The notes: generated by a model not told the origin, from the letters alone. A DNA stretch of 64,000 nucleotides from Janthinobacterium lividum (GCF_023509035.1 NZ_CP075583.1:5394001-5458000), one strand, 5' to 3'. Shown: positions 26,620 to 36,072, counted from the stretch's first letter. Numbers and translations: made by a program.

Positions 26620-27305
26620 ACGTGTTGATACTGGAAGATGAACCGCTGATCGCGCAAGGCCTCGAACGCGAGGTGCGCGCGCATTTCGGCGAGCGGCTGA
26701 CGGCGCTGGCGCTGCATGACAACGTGCCGCAAGCCCTGGCCGCCCTGGCCCAGGACAAGGTCGACTTGCTGCTGCTGGACTTGCACCTGCACGGCGCCGA
26801 CGGCTATGACTTGCTGCGCCTGGCCCCAAAAGCCCCGTTCCAGACCATCATCGTCTCGGCCCACGCGGAACGCTCGATCACCGCCTTCGAGTTTGGCGTG
26901 CTCGACTTCGTTGCCAAGCCCTTCAGCCGCGAGCGCCTGCACAAGGCGCTGCAACGCTATACGGGACGGCACACGGAAGCGGCCTCGCTGGCCGTCAAGA
27001 AACGGGGAGCGCTGGAATGGATCGCCATGGCCGAGATCGACCACGTGCAAGCCGATGGCCACTACAGCAATATCGTGCTGCGCAGCGGTGAACAGTGCTT
27101 TCACGACCTGGCTATCGATAAGCTCATGGCCCTGCTGCCGCCCCACTTCCTGCGCGTGCACCGCTCCTACATCGTCAACAGCCTGGGCTTCAAGCGGCTG
27201 CAGATCGCGGCGGGCGGCAAATACGCGCTCGACACGCAGACCAGCACGGGCATACCCGTCTCGCGCAGCAGCTATCCCGCGCTGAAACAGCGGCTGCTAG
27301 GTTAA
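26616..27305 (+). CDS. LytTR-family response regulator
   Basis: 229 residues. Receiver domain with Asp55 in LLLLDLHLHG, acidic pair Glu7/Asp8 and a conserved Lys in DFVAKPFSRE; a linker near 120; then a LytTR DNA-binding domain (EIDHVQADGHYSNIVLRSGE to FLRVHRSYIVN). The ATG overlaps the kinase stop (ATGA). LytTR regulators bind paired direct repeats, often in promoters of cell-envelope or secreted-protein genes. A candidate target is the divergent serine hydrolase gene. Confidence 0.93.
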   Translation: MNVLILEDEPLIAQGLEREVRAHFGERLTALALHDNVPQALAALAQDKVDLLLLDLHLHGADGYDLLRLAPKAPFQTIIVSAHAERSITAFEFGVLDFVAKPFSRERLHKALQRYTGRHTEAASLAVKKRGALEWIAMAEIDHVQADGHYSNIVLRSGEQCFHDLAIDKLMALLPPHFLRVHRSYIVNSLGFKRLQIAAGGKYALDTQTSTGIPVSRSSYPALKQRLLG

Positions 27306-27314
27306 AGTCCCCGC

Positions 27315-28187
27315 TTACCAGTGCTGGGCAAAGTTGGGGAATGGCGAGGCCATGTGTTCGGGCTCCACGGGCGGCGCCATCCAGTCGCGCGGGTCGACCT
27401 TATAGTACTGCAAGAATTGCGCATACAGCTCTTCGTGGTGCTCGGCCATCTGATACGGCTTTTCAAAGAAGGTTTCCGTGGCCACGGCGAAGAATTCGGC
27501 GGGATTCGTGGCGCCGTAATGGTCCATCACGCTTTGCTGCTGGTAGATGGCGTCGCGGCGCAGGTTGTCAAAGTCGCGCGACAGCACGGTGGCCCAGCTG
27601 CGGTAGCTCGACACGCTGGGCAGGTAGGGGGCGCCATTCGCGGCGCCCGATTCGCTGTCGAGCTGGTGGGCAAATTCATGCAGCACGACATTGTGACCAT
27701 CGGTCCAGTCGGCCGCCCCGCGCTGCACGTGGTCCCAGGCCAGCACCACGCGGCCATCGCCCCAGGATTCACCCAGCAGGCCGTTGGCCGATGGCGTCAC
27801 CACGCCGCCCGGCCCCACTTCATCGCGCGTGACGATGAATTCGTTGGGATACACGAGGATGGTGTCGAGCTCCGGATACACCTGCGTCTGGCGATTGAGC
27901 AGCAGCAAGCAAGCCTGGCCAGCAATCGTGTAGCGCATCTCGTCCGTGATCTCCAGGCCGCCACAGCCGACAAATTTCTTTTGATACAGGAATTGCACGA
28001 CGAGACGGCGCAATTGTTCCTGCAGCGGCGCCGGCATATGACGGTAGACGGGAATATTGTTTTCCAGCACGGCCAAGCCTTCGGCCGGCAAGGGTTTGGC
28101 CAGGGCCCGCTTCAAGCGCCAGCGGGGAAACCACAGCGACAACACGATGGCGGCCGTGACGAGCGCGATCCACAGCAGCGGGTTCAT
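27315..28187 (-). CDS. mtfA: MtfA-like zinc peptidase (M90 family)
   Basis: 290 residues from the ATG at 28187. An N-terminal membrane helix (LLWIALVTAAIVLSLWF) precedes the Mlc titration factor A core, with zinc motif HEFAH at 170-174 in VVLHEFAHQLD and the downstream YGATNPAEFFAVATETFF that supplies the third ligand region. E. coli MtfA is a cytoplasmic peptidase that binds the repressor Mlc and so affects glucose uptake; the N-terminal helix is typical of the longer betaproteobacterial forms. Longer starts upstream add unlikely sequence. Convergent with the LytTR gene. Confidence 0.9.
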   Translation of the reverse strand: MNPLLWIALVTAAIVLSLWFPRWRLKRALAKPLPAEGLAVLENNIPVYRHMPAPLQEQLRRLVVQFLYQKKFVGCGGLEITDEMRYTIAGQACLLLLNRQTQVYPELDTILVYPNEFIVTRDEVGPGGVVTPSANGLLGESWGDGRVVLAWDHVQRGAADWTDGHNVVLHEFAHQLDSESGAANGAPYLPSVSSYRSWATVLSRDFDNLRRDAIYQQQSVMDHYGATNPAEFFAVATETFFEKPYQMAEHHEELYAQFLQYYKVDPRDWMAPPVEPEHMASPFPNFAQHW

Positions 28188-28359
28188 GCGGCGACCCGCT
28201 TCAGGACAAGGAGGGCAATGGGGCAAAGGGAGATGGCGTAGGCAGACAAGGACAAGCTCCTTCAAGTGAACCCGCGCGTTGCGGGCAGCAGTCCAGCCCA
28301 CATGGGGATGCTTGCAGTCTTTTCAATCCGACTACGTGAAACGGCCTGCCCGAACGCCA

Positions 28360-28383
28360 AAAGCCGGGGTATCACCCGGCTTT
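28360..28383 (-). terminator. Intrinsic terminator of the winged-helix gene
   Basis: Perfect 9-bp stem AAAGCCGGG (28360-28368) with its complement at 28375-28383, six-base loop, and a TTTT on the minus strand after the stem. It lies 78 bp past the stop of the gene ending at 28461. Confidence 0.65.
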
Positions 28384-28460
28384 CAACATGCATCTGAGAA
28401 TCAAAACCACAAGCATTACGCCTGCCAGCCGCCACGCGGCCGCTCAGGCGCAATATTGTT

Positions 28461-28961
28461 TTACTCTGCAGCCTTTTGCTGCGGCGCGCCAAACAGGGCC
28501 GCCACCAGCGGATCGCGCGTTACGGGACCGCGGTTGACGCGGATGGCGTAATGCGTGTCATCGGCCAGGATGTGGAAGTGGCGGCCGCTGCCTGCCATGC
28601 TTTGCTCGCGCAGGCCGGGACGGTCCTTGCGCGGTGGCGCGCCTTCGCGTTTCGGCTGGACGATGGCGGCCAGGAAGGCGCGCACGCGCTCAGGGTCTGG
28701 CGTCAGCTGGTACACTGCCTTGCCCAGATAGGTGGCGGTGCCTTCGATGTAACGGGCCAGTTCGATCACGCCCGCTTCGCGCAAGTCGCGGATGTATTTG
28801 CGGGCGCCCGATGGCGAAAACTTGAGGAACCACGCAATTTCGTCGGCCAGCATCTCATGCAGCGACAATTCGCCGATCAGCTTTTGCATGTTTTCAATGC
28901 GACGCAGGGTGGCCGACGTCGAACGCACGCGCTCGATCGGTGCCATGGAAATGGGATTCAT
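28461..28961 (-). CDS. Winged-helix DNA-binding protein
   Basis: 166 residues. Residues 25-80 (IGELSLHEMLADEIAWFLKFSPSGARKYIRDLREAGVIELAR) read as a helix-turn-helix with wing, resembling ArsR/MarR-like folds. The remainder includes ITPDP-like turn, a Lys/Arg-rich linker (PKREGAPPRKDRP) and a C-terminal HFHILADDTHYAIRVNRGPVTRDPLVAALFG. No ligand domain is visible. Probably a stand-alone transcription factor; target unknown. Upstream, 28962-29448 (487 bp) holds no gene I recognise but does hold one copy of the 16-bp palindrome. Confidence 0.72.
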   Translation of the reverse strand: MNPISMAPIERVRSTSATLRRIENMQKLIGELSLHEMLADEIAWFLKFSPSGARKYIRDLREAGVIELARYIEGTATYLGKAVYQLTPDPERVRAFLAAIVQPKREGAPPRKDRPGLREQSMAGSGRHFHILADDTHYAIRVNRGPVTRDPLVAALFGAPQQKAAE

Positions 28962-29202
28962 GCGTTCCGGGGGATGGGTGCTGCGCGTTCTACCATTTGC
29001 GAGCCTTTTTCGGGGCTACGAAGTTCCTGGTGCGCTGCCTTTAATTCGCTCTTCACGTGAGACTGAGTCATTGCATGCATTTGAATACTCCTTTTAACGA
29101 TTGCCGGTAGCCCGGATTGTTAAGTTCTTGGCAATTTTTATACCAGAACACCACGAATCCTGAGCGTCTGGGCACAGAATGCCATCCTGCTCCTCACTGG
29201 TC

Positions 29203-29218
29203 TGTGCGTTAACGAACA
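29203..29218. promoter_or_regulatory. 16-bp palindrome, copy 1
   Basis: TGTGCG-TTAA-CGAACA fits the shared consensus YGTNCG-N4-CGNACR. It is in the gap between the divergent winged-helix gene (start 28961) and the small lipoprotein gene (start 29449), about 230-240 bp from each. Confidence 0.55.
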
Positions 29219-29448
29219 TTAGAAGCAAGAAAGTGAAAAATATTGCCCTACTGAATTCTTTCTCTCATGGCATCTAAAAATAGCATCTGAATTGGCATCA
29301 GAAAAACGCTGCGCCCCACTCTGCCCCCATTCAAGGCGCAAAGTGAAATAGCGAACAGAAGCGGAAGCGCCATTGCAATAAATTTAAGCTTCGCACGCGG
29401 CGTCCGCCGCCCGCATCGCGATACTTCGACTCTTGCAAAGGAAATATC

Positions 29449-29685
29449 ATGAAAATGCCTGCCCTGTTGGCCGCCGCCTTGCTCGTCACCCTGTCCGCCT
29501 GTAAGAAACCGGCCGAGGCGCCCCTGCCCGAAACGGCACCCAACCCCACGTCCGCCCCACAAGTGATGCCGCCCCCCGTCGCGCCAGCCACGCCGGAAAC
29601 GGGGCCTGGCAGCACGACGCCGCCTGCGCCGCTGACCGATCCCGCCACCGCACCCGCCCTGCCGCCCGCCACGGCGCCGAAGTAA
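29449..29685 (+). CDS. Small proline-rich lipoprotein
   Basis: 78 residues. Signal MKMPALLAAALLVTLSAC with lipobox LSAC, cysteine 18 acylated, followed by KKPAEAPLPE and a Pro/Ala/Thr-rich unstructured tail. A ribosome site (AAAGGAAATATC) precedes the ATG. The chain is too short and disordered for catalysis; it could be an envelope spacer or a small antigen. A strong terminator follows at 29761. Confidence 0.72.
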   Translation: MKMPALLAAALLVTLSACKKPAEAPLPETAPNPTSAPQVMPPPVAPATPETGPGSTTPPAPLTDPATAPALPPATAPK

Positions 29686-29760
29686 AGCCTACAGTCGAGG
29701 CCGCCGGACGGTGATCAATCAGGCGCCCGCGCGGCGCCATCCCTACTCCACGGGGGAGTT

Positions 29761-29794
29761 ACGCGTTGCCAGCCTGTTTGCAACGCGTTTTTTT
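29761..29794 (+). terminator. Intrinsic terminator of the lipoprotein gene
   Basis: Perfect 9-bp stem ACGCGTTGC (29761-29769) with GCAACGCGT (29780-29788), ten-base loop, then seven T. The rest of the gap, 29686-30092 (407 bp), has no gene and holds the regulatory sites of the next operon. Confidence 0.85.
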
Positions 29795-29818
29795 ACGATT
29801 GAGTCGGCCACGCCATTT

Positions 29819-29839
29819 AGGTTCACCTTCAGTGAACCT
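29819..29839. promoter_or_regulatory. Palindrome, candidate enhancer of the sigma-54 promoter
   Basis: Arms AGGTTCAC and GTGAACCT are perfect complements around CTTCA. The centre is about 170 bp before the -24 element at 30000, a usual distance for the upstream activating site of an NtrC-type activator. Such an activator is encoded at 34726-36072 at the end of this locus. Confidence 0.55.
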
Positions 29840-29999
29840 GCAAGCCGACATCGAACCCGCCCGCCAAAAATGCGGCAATCCGCACATGCTTTCCCCTCGC
29901 CGTGCGGAAAGGCGGAATATGGCCATTTCCCATTTTCAATACATTCAAATTAAACCTTTATAAACAATCACTTGCAATAAAGGTCAAAATGCGCTCCAC

Positions 30000-30015
30000 T
30001 GGCACGGAAGATGCT
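30000..30015 (+). promoter_or_regulatory. Sigma-54 (RpoN) promoter
   Basis: TGGCACGGAAGATGCT matches the RpoN consensus TGGCACG-N4-TTGCW at every defined position but one (A for the first T of the -12 box), with the invariant GG and GC correctly spaced. It lies 78 bp before the ABC binding-protein ATG. Confidence 0.75.
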
Positions 30016-30092
30016 TTTATATTTTCATAACCGCCATCAGAGCGGCAGCCTGACCCACTATATAAAACCATCTACCTTTTGGAGACAACAGC

Positions 30093-31094
30093 ATGGCAAG
30101 CACCTTCCGCATCTCGTCCTTCCTGAACACCAAGGCACTGACCGTGGCCGTCGCACTGGCCGCGCAATTCCCGCTGGCCGTCCATGCAGCCGATACCGTA
30201 CGCCTGGGCAACCTGAAATTCGCCCATTACGGCGCCGTCGCCTACATGAAGGAAATCGCGCCCAAATATGACTTGAAAATCGAAGAGCGCATCTTCGCCA
30301 AAGGCCTCGACATCGTGCCAGCCATGATCGCCGGCGAAATCGACGTGTCCGCCAGTGCGCTGGAAGCGGCCATCACGGGCCGTGCCACGGGCTTGCCCGT
30401 GTACCTGGTGGGCGGCTTCGCCAAGGGTGGCGTGCAGATCGTCGGACGTCCCGACCTGAACATCAAGGGTATTGCCGACCTGAAAGGCAAGAAAGTCGGC
30501 GTCACGCGCGGCGGCCCGCAGGAAATCCTGCTGTTTGCCGAGCTGACCAAGGCCAAGCTGACCTGGTCCGACAAGCCGGGCAAGGACGTGCAAATCCTGT
30601 ACATGGGCTACCCGGACTTGAACCAGGCGCTGCTGACCAAGGATATCGACGTCATGAGCCAGTCCGAGCCGTACTCCACGCAAGCCATCCACAAGAAATA
30701 CGGCGCGGCCATCATCAAGCCCTATGACACGCCGCTGGGCGAGCCCGTGCGCGCGCTCGTGATGACGGAAAAGATGTACAAGGAAAAGCCGGCCGTGGCC
30801 CAGCGCTTCATGGATTGCTTCGTCGCCGCCACCCGGGCGTTTTTGGCCGACCCGAAACTGGCGGAAAAGTACGTGCGCGAATCGATGTTCAAGAACCAGA
30901 TCACGACCGAAGATTACCGCGATGCCATCGACAACGCCATCTTTACGGAAGACATCACGCAAAGCCACGTGCAGCTGACCACCGACTATATGGTGAAATT
31001 CGGCGTGGGCCGCATGGCCAAACCGCCTGCCGCACAGGATTGGGTCAAGCTGGATCTGCTGGAAAAAGCCAAGAAGTCGTATGCACCACGCTAA
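30093..31094 (+). CDS. ABC transporter substrate-binding protein (nitrate/sulfonate/taurine type)
   Basis: 333 residues. An N-terminal signal ends near AVHAAD (residues 31-34). The body is of the SsuA/TauA/NMT1-like type: FAHYGAVAYMKEIAPKYDLKIEE, GEIDVSASALEAAITGR, LKGKKVGVTRGGPQEILLFAEL. It would bind the ligand in the periplasm and deliver it to the permease at 31125. The ligand is uncertain; the family covers sulfonates, nitrate, taurine, pyrimidine precursors and aromatic acids. First gene behind the RpoN-type promoter. Confidence 0.9.
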   Translation: MASTFRISSFLNTKALTVAVALAAQFPLAVHAADTVRLGNLKFAHYGAVAYMKEIAPKYDLKIEERIFAKGLDIVPAMIAGEIDVSASALEAAITGRATGLPVYLVGGFAKGGVQIVGRPDLNIKGIADLKGKKVGVTRGGPQEILLFAELTKAKLTWSDKPGKDVQILYMGYPDLNQALLTKDIDVMSQSEPYSTQAIHKKYGAAIIKPYDTPLGEPVRALVMTEKMYKEKPAVAQRFMDCFVAATRAFLADPKLAEKYVRESMFKNQITTEDYRDAIDNAIFTEDITQSHVQLTTDYMVKFGVGRMAKPPAAQDWVKLDLLEKAKKSYAPR

Positions 31095-31124
31095 CCAAGA
31101 CCACGCCAATCTGAAAGTATCACG

Positions 31125-31946
31125 ATGAATATTCAAATGATGAAACGCTTCGCGCACGGTGCCGCCGTGCCCGTGGCCGTGCTGCTGTTCTGGCAGGCGC
31201 TGTCCACGTTCGGCTGGATCAATCCGCAAATCCTGCCCTCGCCCGTGGCCGTGGTGGTGAAGTGGTATGAATACCTGATTCCCATGGAAGCGTACACGCC
31301 CGAAGCGGGCAATTATCTGGTGTGGATGTTCTCCGGCGAACTGCCGCATGACGCCTGGGCCAGCCTGTCGCGCGTGCTGGGCGGCTTCGCCATCGGCGCC
31401 GGCCTGGCTTTGCCGCTGGGCCTGCTGATGGGCACCAACAAGACCGTCTATAAACTGTTCGATCCGCTGGTGCAGGTGCTGCGCCCGATTCCGCCCATCG
31501 CCTACATTCCGCTGGCGATCCTGTGGTTCGGCCTGGGCAACCCGCCCGCCTTCTTCCTGATCAGCATCGGTTCCTTCTTCCCCGTGCTGATGAATACCAT
31601 CGCCGGCGTACGCCAGGTCGACGGCATTTATATTCGCGCCGCGCGCAACCTGGGCGCCAGCCAGATGACGATGTTCCGCCGCGTTATCTTGCCGGCCGCC
31701 ACGCCCTACATCCTGGCTGGCGCGCGCATCGGCATGGGCACGGCCTTCATCGTCGTGATCGTGGCGGAGATGATCGCCGTCAACAGCGGCCTCGGTTTCC
31801 GCATCCTGGAAGCGCGCGAGTACTTCTGGTCCGACAAGATTATCGCTGGCATGTTCACCATCGGCCTGTTCGGCCTGGCCATCGATATCGCCATGAATGC
31901 CCTGAATAATCATTTGCTGCAGTGGCACCGCGGCCTGGAACACTAA
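31125..31946 (+). CDS. ABC transporter permease (SsuC/TauC type)
   Basis: 273 residues with about six membrane helices; the first is near residues 12-30. The EAA loop reads RAARNLGASQMTMFRRVILPAATPYILAGARIGMG, and PIPPIAYIPLAILWFGLG is a strong marker of the sulfonate/nitrate permease group. A stretch at residues 45-70 (EYLIPMEAYTPEAGNYLVWMFSGELP) is a longer first periplasmic loop than in E. coli SsuC. Follows the binding-protein gene by 30 bp. Confidence 0.92.
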   Translation: MNIQMMKRFAHGAAVPVAVLLFWQALSTFGWINPQILPSPVAVVVKWYEYLIPMEAYTPEAGNYLVWMFSGELPHDAWASLSRVLGGFAIGAGLALPLGLLMGTNKTVYKLFDPLVQVLRPIPPIAYIPLAILWFGLGNPPAFFLISIGSFFPVLMNTIAGVRQVDGIYIRAARNLGASQMTMFRRVILPAATPYILAGARIGMGTAFIVVIVAEMIAVNSGLGFRILEAREYFWSDKIIAGMFTIGLFGLAIDIAMNALNNHLLQWHRGLEH

Positions 31947-31957
31947 GAGGAACGGCC

Positions 31958-32749
31958 ATGACCACGATCAATATCAACGCAGTCAATAAAATCTTCACCA
32001 CGGGCGGCGCAGACGTCATCGCCCTGAAGGATATCAACCTGGAAATCGCCAGCGGCGAGTTCATCTGCCTACTGGGGCCGTCCGGCTGCGGCAAGTCGAC
32101 CCTGCTCAACGCCATTGCCGGCTTTTCGCAGCCGACATCGGGCCAGATCCTGGCCGGCGGCAAGCTGATCACCGAGCCCGGTCCCGACCGCGGCATGGTG
32201 TTCCAGGAATACGCGCTGTTCCCCTGGATGACCATCGAAAGCAATATCGCTTTCGGCCTGGAAATCGCCGGCAAGACGCCGGCCGAAATCAAGGAACGGG
32301 TTGACATGCTGCTCAACATGCTGGGCTTGACGGAATTCCGTACCCGCTACCCGAAAGACTTGTCGGGCGGCATGCGCCAGCGCGTGGCCATTGCCCGCGT
32401 GCTGGCCCTCGACTCACCGATCATGCTGATGGACGAGCCATTCGGCGCACTGGACGCCTTGACGCGGCGCAACCTGCAAGATGAATTGCTGAAAATCTGG
32501 AAAGTCTTCGGCACCACCATCGTGTTCGTCACGCACTCGATCGAGGAATCGATCTACCTGGCCGACCGCACCATCGTCATGACCTACCGTCCCGGCACCA
32601 TCAAGCGCGACGTGGCGATCGACCTGCCCCGTCCGCGCGACCCGAGCGACCCCGAGTTCAACCGCCTGAAGCGCATGCTGGGCGAGATGGTGATGGAAGA
32701 GCAGCAGCGTCATCACAATGCGGAAACCATGGCGAGTACTGCAGACTGA
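31958..32749 (+). CDS. ABC transporter ATPase (SsuB/TauB type)
   Basis: 263 residues from the ATG at 31958, preceded by AAGAGGAACGG. Walker A GPSGCGKST (40-48), signature LSGGMRQRVAIARVL, Walker B IMLMDEPFGALD and THSIEESIYLADR are intact. Third gene of the transporter operon; 11 bp after the permease stop. Confidence 0.93.
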   Translation: MTTININAVNKIFTTGGADVIALKDINLEIASGEFICLLGPSGCGKSTLLNAIAGFSQPTSGQILAGGKLITEPGPDRGMVFQEYALFPWMTIESNIAFGLEIAGKTPAEIKERVDMLLNMLGLTEFRTRYPKDLSGGMRQRVAIARVLALDSPIMLMDEPFGALDALTRRNLQDELLKIWKVFGTTIVFVTHSIEESIYLADRTIVMTYRPGTIKRDVAIDLPRPRDPSDPEFNRLKRMLGEMVMEEQQRHHNAETMASTAD

Positions 32750-32821
32750 TAGTATGTCTGATTAGTTAGCACCGGGGCAGTGCCGTCTGGCCTGCCCCAT
32801 CAACCCGACACACGGAGCACC

Positions 32822-34722
32822 ATGGCATTCGGCAAATGGACCCTGAGACCCGCGCTCGGCCCCCTGCTGGCCGTGGGCTCGCTGGTCGTGCTGACGTGGG
32901 CTTCGTATGCCTGGGTCAAACAGCGCCAGCTCGATGAATTGCACCGCACGCTCGATTCGCGCGCGGAACTGTATGCGGCGTCCATCGGCGGCGCCCTCAA
33001 CAAGTACGAATTCCTGCCCCTGGCCGTGGCCCAGAGCGATGCCGTGGCGCAATTGCTGGAACAGCCCAGCGCCGACAAAGTCACGCAGATCAACGCCTAC
33101 CTCGTCGACATGAACCGCCGCGCGGGCGCCTTTTTGCCGTCTACGTGCTCGATGACAAGGGCACGACCCTGGCATCAAGCAACTGGCAAGACCGCAGCTC
33201 CTATGTGGGCGTCAACTATGGTTTCCGGCCCTACTTCAAGGATGCGTTCGCGGGCGGCATCGGCCGCTTTTACGGCATCGGCTTCTCCACCTTCGAGGCC
33301 GGCTATTTCATTTCGCAGCCCGTGCAGCGCAACGGGCGCATCATCGGCATCGTCGCCGCCAAGGTCAACCTGGACTGGATCGAGCAATCGTGGCGTACGC
33401 CCGGCGCAGGCGAACAGATCTGGGTCAAGGATGCGAACGGCGTGATCATCCTGGCGACCACACCCGCCTTCAAGTTCAAGACCCTGGCGCCGCTGTCGCC
33501 GGCCGCGAAGAACGATATCAGCGCGCAGCGCCAGTTCCTGCAGGAGAATCTGCCCATTTTGCCGCATAAGGTGCAGCGCCAGTTCGCCGACGGCGCCAGC
33601 GTGATGACCCTGGAGCGCCCGCAGGCTGGCGACACGCCGGCCCTGTCCGGCAGCGCCGACAAGGTGAACTACCTGGCCGTGAACCGCGCGCTGGGCCCGC
33701 TGCAATGGCAAATTACCGTGCTGGCCGAGCTCGACCAGGTCGATGAGGCGGCGCGCAACGCGGCCATCGCCGCCGCGCTGGGCTGGGCCTTGCTGCTGCT
33801 GGCCCTGATGTATGCGCGCCAGCGCCGGCGCCGCATCGCCGACAAGCTCAATGCGCAACAAACCCTGGCGCGCGCCTATGAACAGCTGGAAATCAAGGTC
33901 GAGCAGCGCACGGCCGACCTCGTGCATGCGAATGGCCGCCTGCAGGCGGAAGTGGCCGAGCGCGAGCGGGCCGAGCAAACCTTGCGCTATGCCCAGGCTG
34001 AACTAGTGCAAAGCGGCAAGCTGGCGGCCATCGGCCAGATGGCGGCCGGCGTCACGCACGAGCTGAACCAGCCGCTGGCTGCCCTGCAGACGTTTTCCGA
34101 CAATGCCAAGGTCTTTCTGGCGCGCGGGCGCATCGACGATGCGCTGGACAACCTGTCGACCATTTCCGACCTCGTCAAGCGACTCGGCTATGTCACCTCG
34201 CAACTGAAAGGCTTTGCGCGGCGCAGCGACGATGCGCGCAAACCCGTCAGCGTGCGCCAGGCCTTTGCGCAAACCATGCTGCAAATCCGCACGCGCAAGC
34301 ATTCACAGCGTTTGACCCTGCATGAAAGCTGGCCTGACGGTGACATCACCGTGTTGTGCAACGCCATCGGCCTGGAACAGGTATTTACCAACCTGATCAC
34401 GAACGCCATGGATGCCGTGCCGGAAAGCGAACCCGTGCAAATATGGTTCCAGGTGCGCCGCGAAGGCGACCTCGCCGTGCTGCATATCACCGATAATGGC
34501 CCCGGCATCCCGCTGGCCTCGCTCGACAAGATCTTCGATCCCTTCTATACCACCAAGGAACACGGGCTGGGCTTGGGATTGTCGATCAGCGCAGGCATAC
34601 TGCGGGCGGCCGGCAGCGCGCTGGCCGTGCGCAACCGCAGCGCGCAGGAAGGGGGCGGCGCACAATTCACCATCACTCTGAGCTGCGCCCCGGAGGAGAA
34701 TAAGATAGAGACGAAGGAATAG
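32822..34722 (+). pseudogene. DctB-like sensor histidine kinase, frame broken by one missing base
   Basis: From the ATG at 32822 the protein has one N-terminal membrane helix (LGPLLAVGSLVVLTWASYAWV) and the start of a periplasmic double-Cache sensor. The frame fails at five T (33131-33135); one more T gives AGAFFAVYVLDDKGTTLASSNW and an uninterrupted 633-residue protein. The sensor continues to a second membrane helix near 33780, a coiled coil (AYEQLEIKVEQRTADL), then the kinase core with phospho-His in GVTHELNQPLAALQ, and N and G boxes NLITNAMDA, DNGPGIP and GLGLGLS. That is the DctB architecture. Its partner regulator starts 3 bp later. Probably a sequencing error. Confidence 0.85.
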
Positions 34723-34725
34723 GGA

Positions 34726-36072
34726 ATGCACGAGAATAATTTTGAGGGCATGCAAGTGCTGCTGGTGGAGGACGATGCCGTCGTGCGCAAGGGCGCCCGG
34801 CAATCGCTGGAACTGGCGGGCTTGCAAGTCACGGCCGTCGCCACGGCCGAGGAAGCGCTGCCCTACCTGGTGCCCGAATTTGCCGGCATTTTATTGAGCG
34901 ACATCAAGCTGCCCGGCATGGATGGCTTGAAACTGCTCGATATCGCCGTGGCGCAGGATGCCAGTCTGCCCGTCATCCTCGTCACCGGTCACGGCGACGT
35001 ATCGATGGCCGTGGGCGCCATGCGCCGTGGCGCCTACGATTTCATCGAAAAGCCGTTTTCCGCCGACCTGCTGGTGGAAGTGTGCCGCCGCGCACTCGAC
35101 AAGCGCCACCTGGTGCTGGAAAACATGAACTTGCGCCGCCAGCTTGAGCAGCGGGTCGGCATCGAGGCGCGCATCGTGGGCCGCAGCGCGGCCATGGCCA
35201 AGGTGCGCCAGCTGGTGCTGAACCTGGCGCCCAAGTCTGCCGACATCATCATCCTGGGCGAAACGGGGACAGGAAAAGAACTCATCGCGCGCTGCCTGCA
35301 CGACTTCAGCGAGCGGCGCGACCACCCGTTCGTGGCCATCAACTGCGGCGCCCTGCCCGAATCGATCTTCGAGTCGGAGCTGTTCGGCCACGAGGAAGGG
35401 GCATTCACGGGCGCCCAGCGCCAGCGCATCGGCAAGATCGAGTACGCGAACGGCGGCACCTTGTTCCTCGATGAAATCGAAAGCATGCCGCTGGCCCTGC
35501 AAGTCAAACTGCTGCGCGTGTTGCAGGAACGGCAGGTGGAACGCCTGGGATCGAACAAACTCATTTCCGTCAATTTCCGCGTGATCGCCGCCGCCAAGGA
35601 AGATTTGAATGTATTGGCGGAACAGGGGAAATTCCGTCCCGACCTGTATTACCGCCTGAACGTGGCCAGCCTGACCCTGCCCGCCCTGCGCAACCGGCGC
35701 GAGGACATCCCCCTGCTGTTCGAATTTTTCGTGCTGCAGGCGGCCCTGCGCTATGGCCAGCCGGCCGCCCTCGTCAGTGGCGAACTGATCGCTTCCTTGA
35801 TGGCGCAGCGCTGGGCCGGCAATGTGCGCGAGCTGCACAACGTGGCCGACCGCTTCGTGCTGGGCTTGCTGGACGACACCCTGACCCCGGCCGGCTGCCG
35901 CGAAGCATCGTTGGCCGAACAGGTGGACACCTTCGAGATTTCCATCATCGAGGAAGCCTTGCGCCGCCACAATGGCAACGTCATCGATGCGGCGGCCAGC
36001 CTGAATATTCCGAAGAAAACCCTGTACGACAAGCTCAAGCGATTTGATATCTCGACGGAACAATTTCGATAA
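34726..36072 (+). CDS. Sigma-54-dependent response regulator (DctD/NtrC type)
   Basis: 448 residues. Receiver with Asp59 in LLSDIKLPGMDG; AAA+ domain with Walker A GETGTGKE (178-185), the sigma-54 contact loop GAFTGA (225-230) and Walker B LFLDE; and a Fis-type helix-turn-helix at the end (GNVIDAAASLNIPKKTLYDKLKRF). With the upstream kinase it forms a DctB/DctD-type pair. The GAFTGA loop means it activates RpoN promoters, and one lies at 30000, so the ABC transporter operon is its likely target. Confidence 0.94.
   Translation: MHENNFEGMQVLLVEDDAVVRKGARQSLELAGLQVTAVATAEEALPYLVPEFAGILLSDIKLPGMDGLKLLDIAVAQDASLPVILVTGHGDVSMAVGAMRRGAYDFIEKPFSADLLVEVCRRALDKRHLVLENMNLRRQLEQRVGIEARIVGRSAAMAKVRQLVLNLAPKSADIIILGETGTGKELIARCLHDFSERRDHPFVAINCGALPESIFESELFGHEEGAFTGAQRQRIGKIEYANGGTLFLDEIESMPLALQVKLLRVLQERQVERLGSNKLISVNFRVIAAAKEDLNVLAEQGKFRPDLYYRLNVASLTLPALRNRREDIPLLFEFFVLQAALRYGQPAALVSGELIASLMAQRWAGNVRELHNVADRFVLGLLDDTLTPAGCREASLAEQVDTFEISIIEEALRRHNGNVIDAAASLNIPKKTLYDKLKRFDISTEQFR

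Noticed and set aside
24945..27305. A single 786-residue protein that would fuse the N-terminal half of the LytS kinase to the LytTR regulator
   Set aside because: The middle part is an out-of-frame reading of the kinase gene. The kinase continues in another frame after a one-base slip at 25622-25626, and the regulator has its own ATG at 26616 overlapping the kinase stop.
30072..31943. Minus-strand open frame of 623 codons opposite the ABC binding protein and permease
   Set aside because: Antisense shadow of two well-recognised genes; the composition is the usual His/Gln/Arg-rich artefact.
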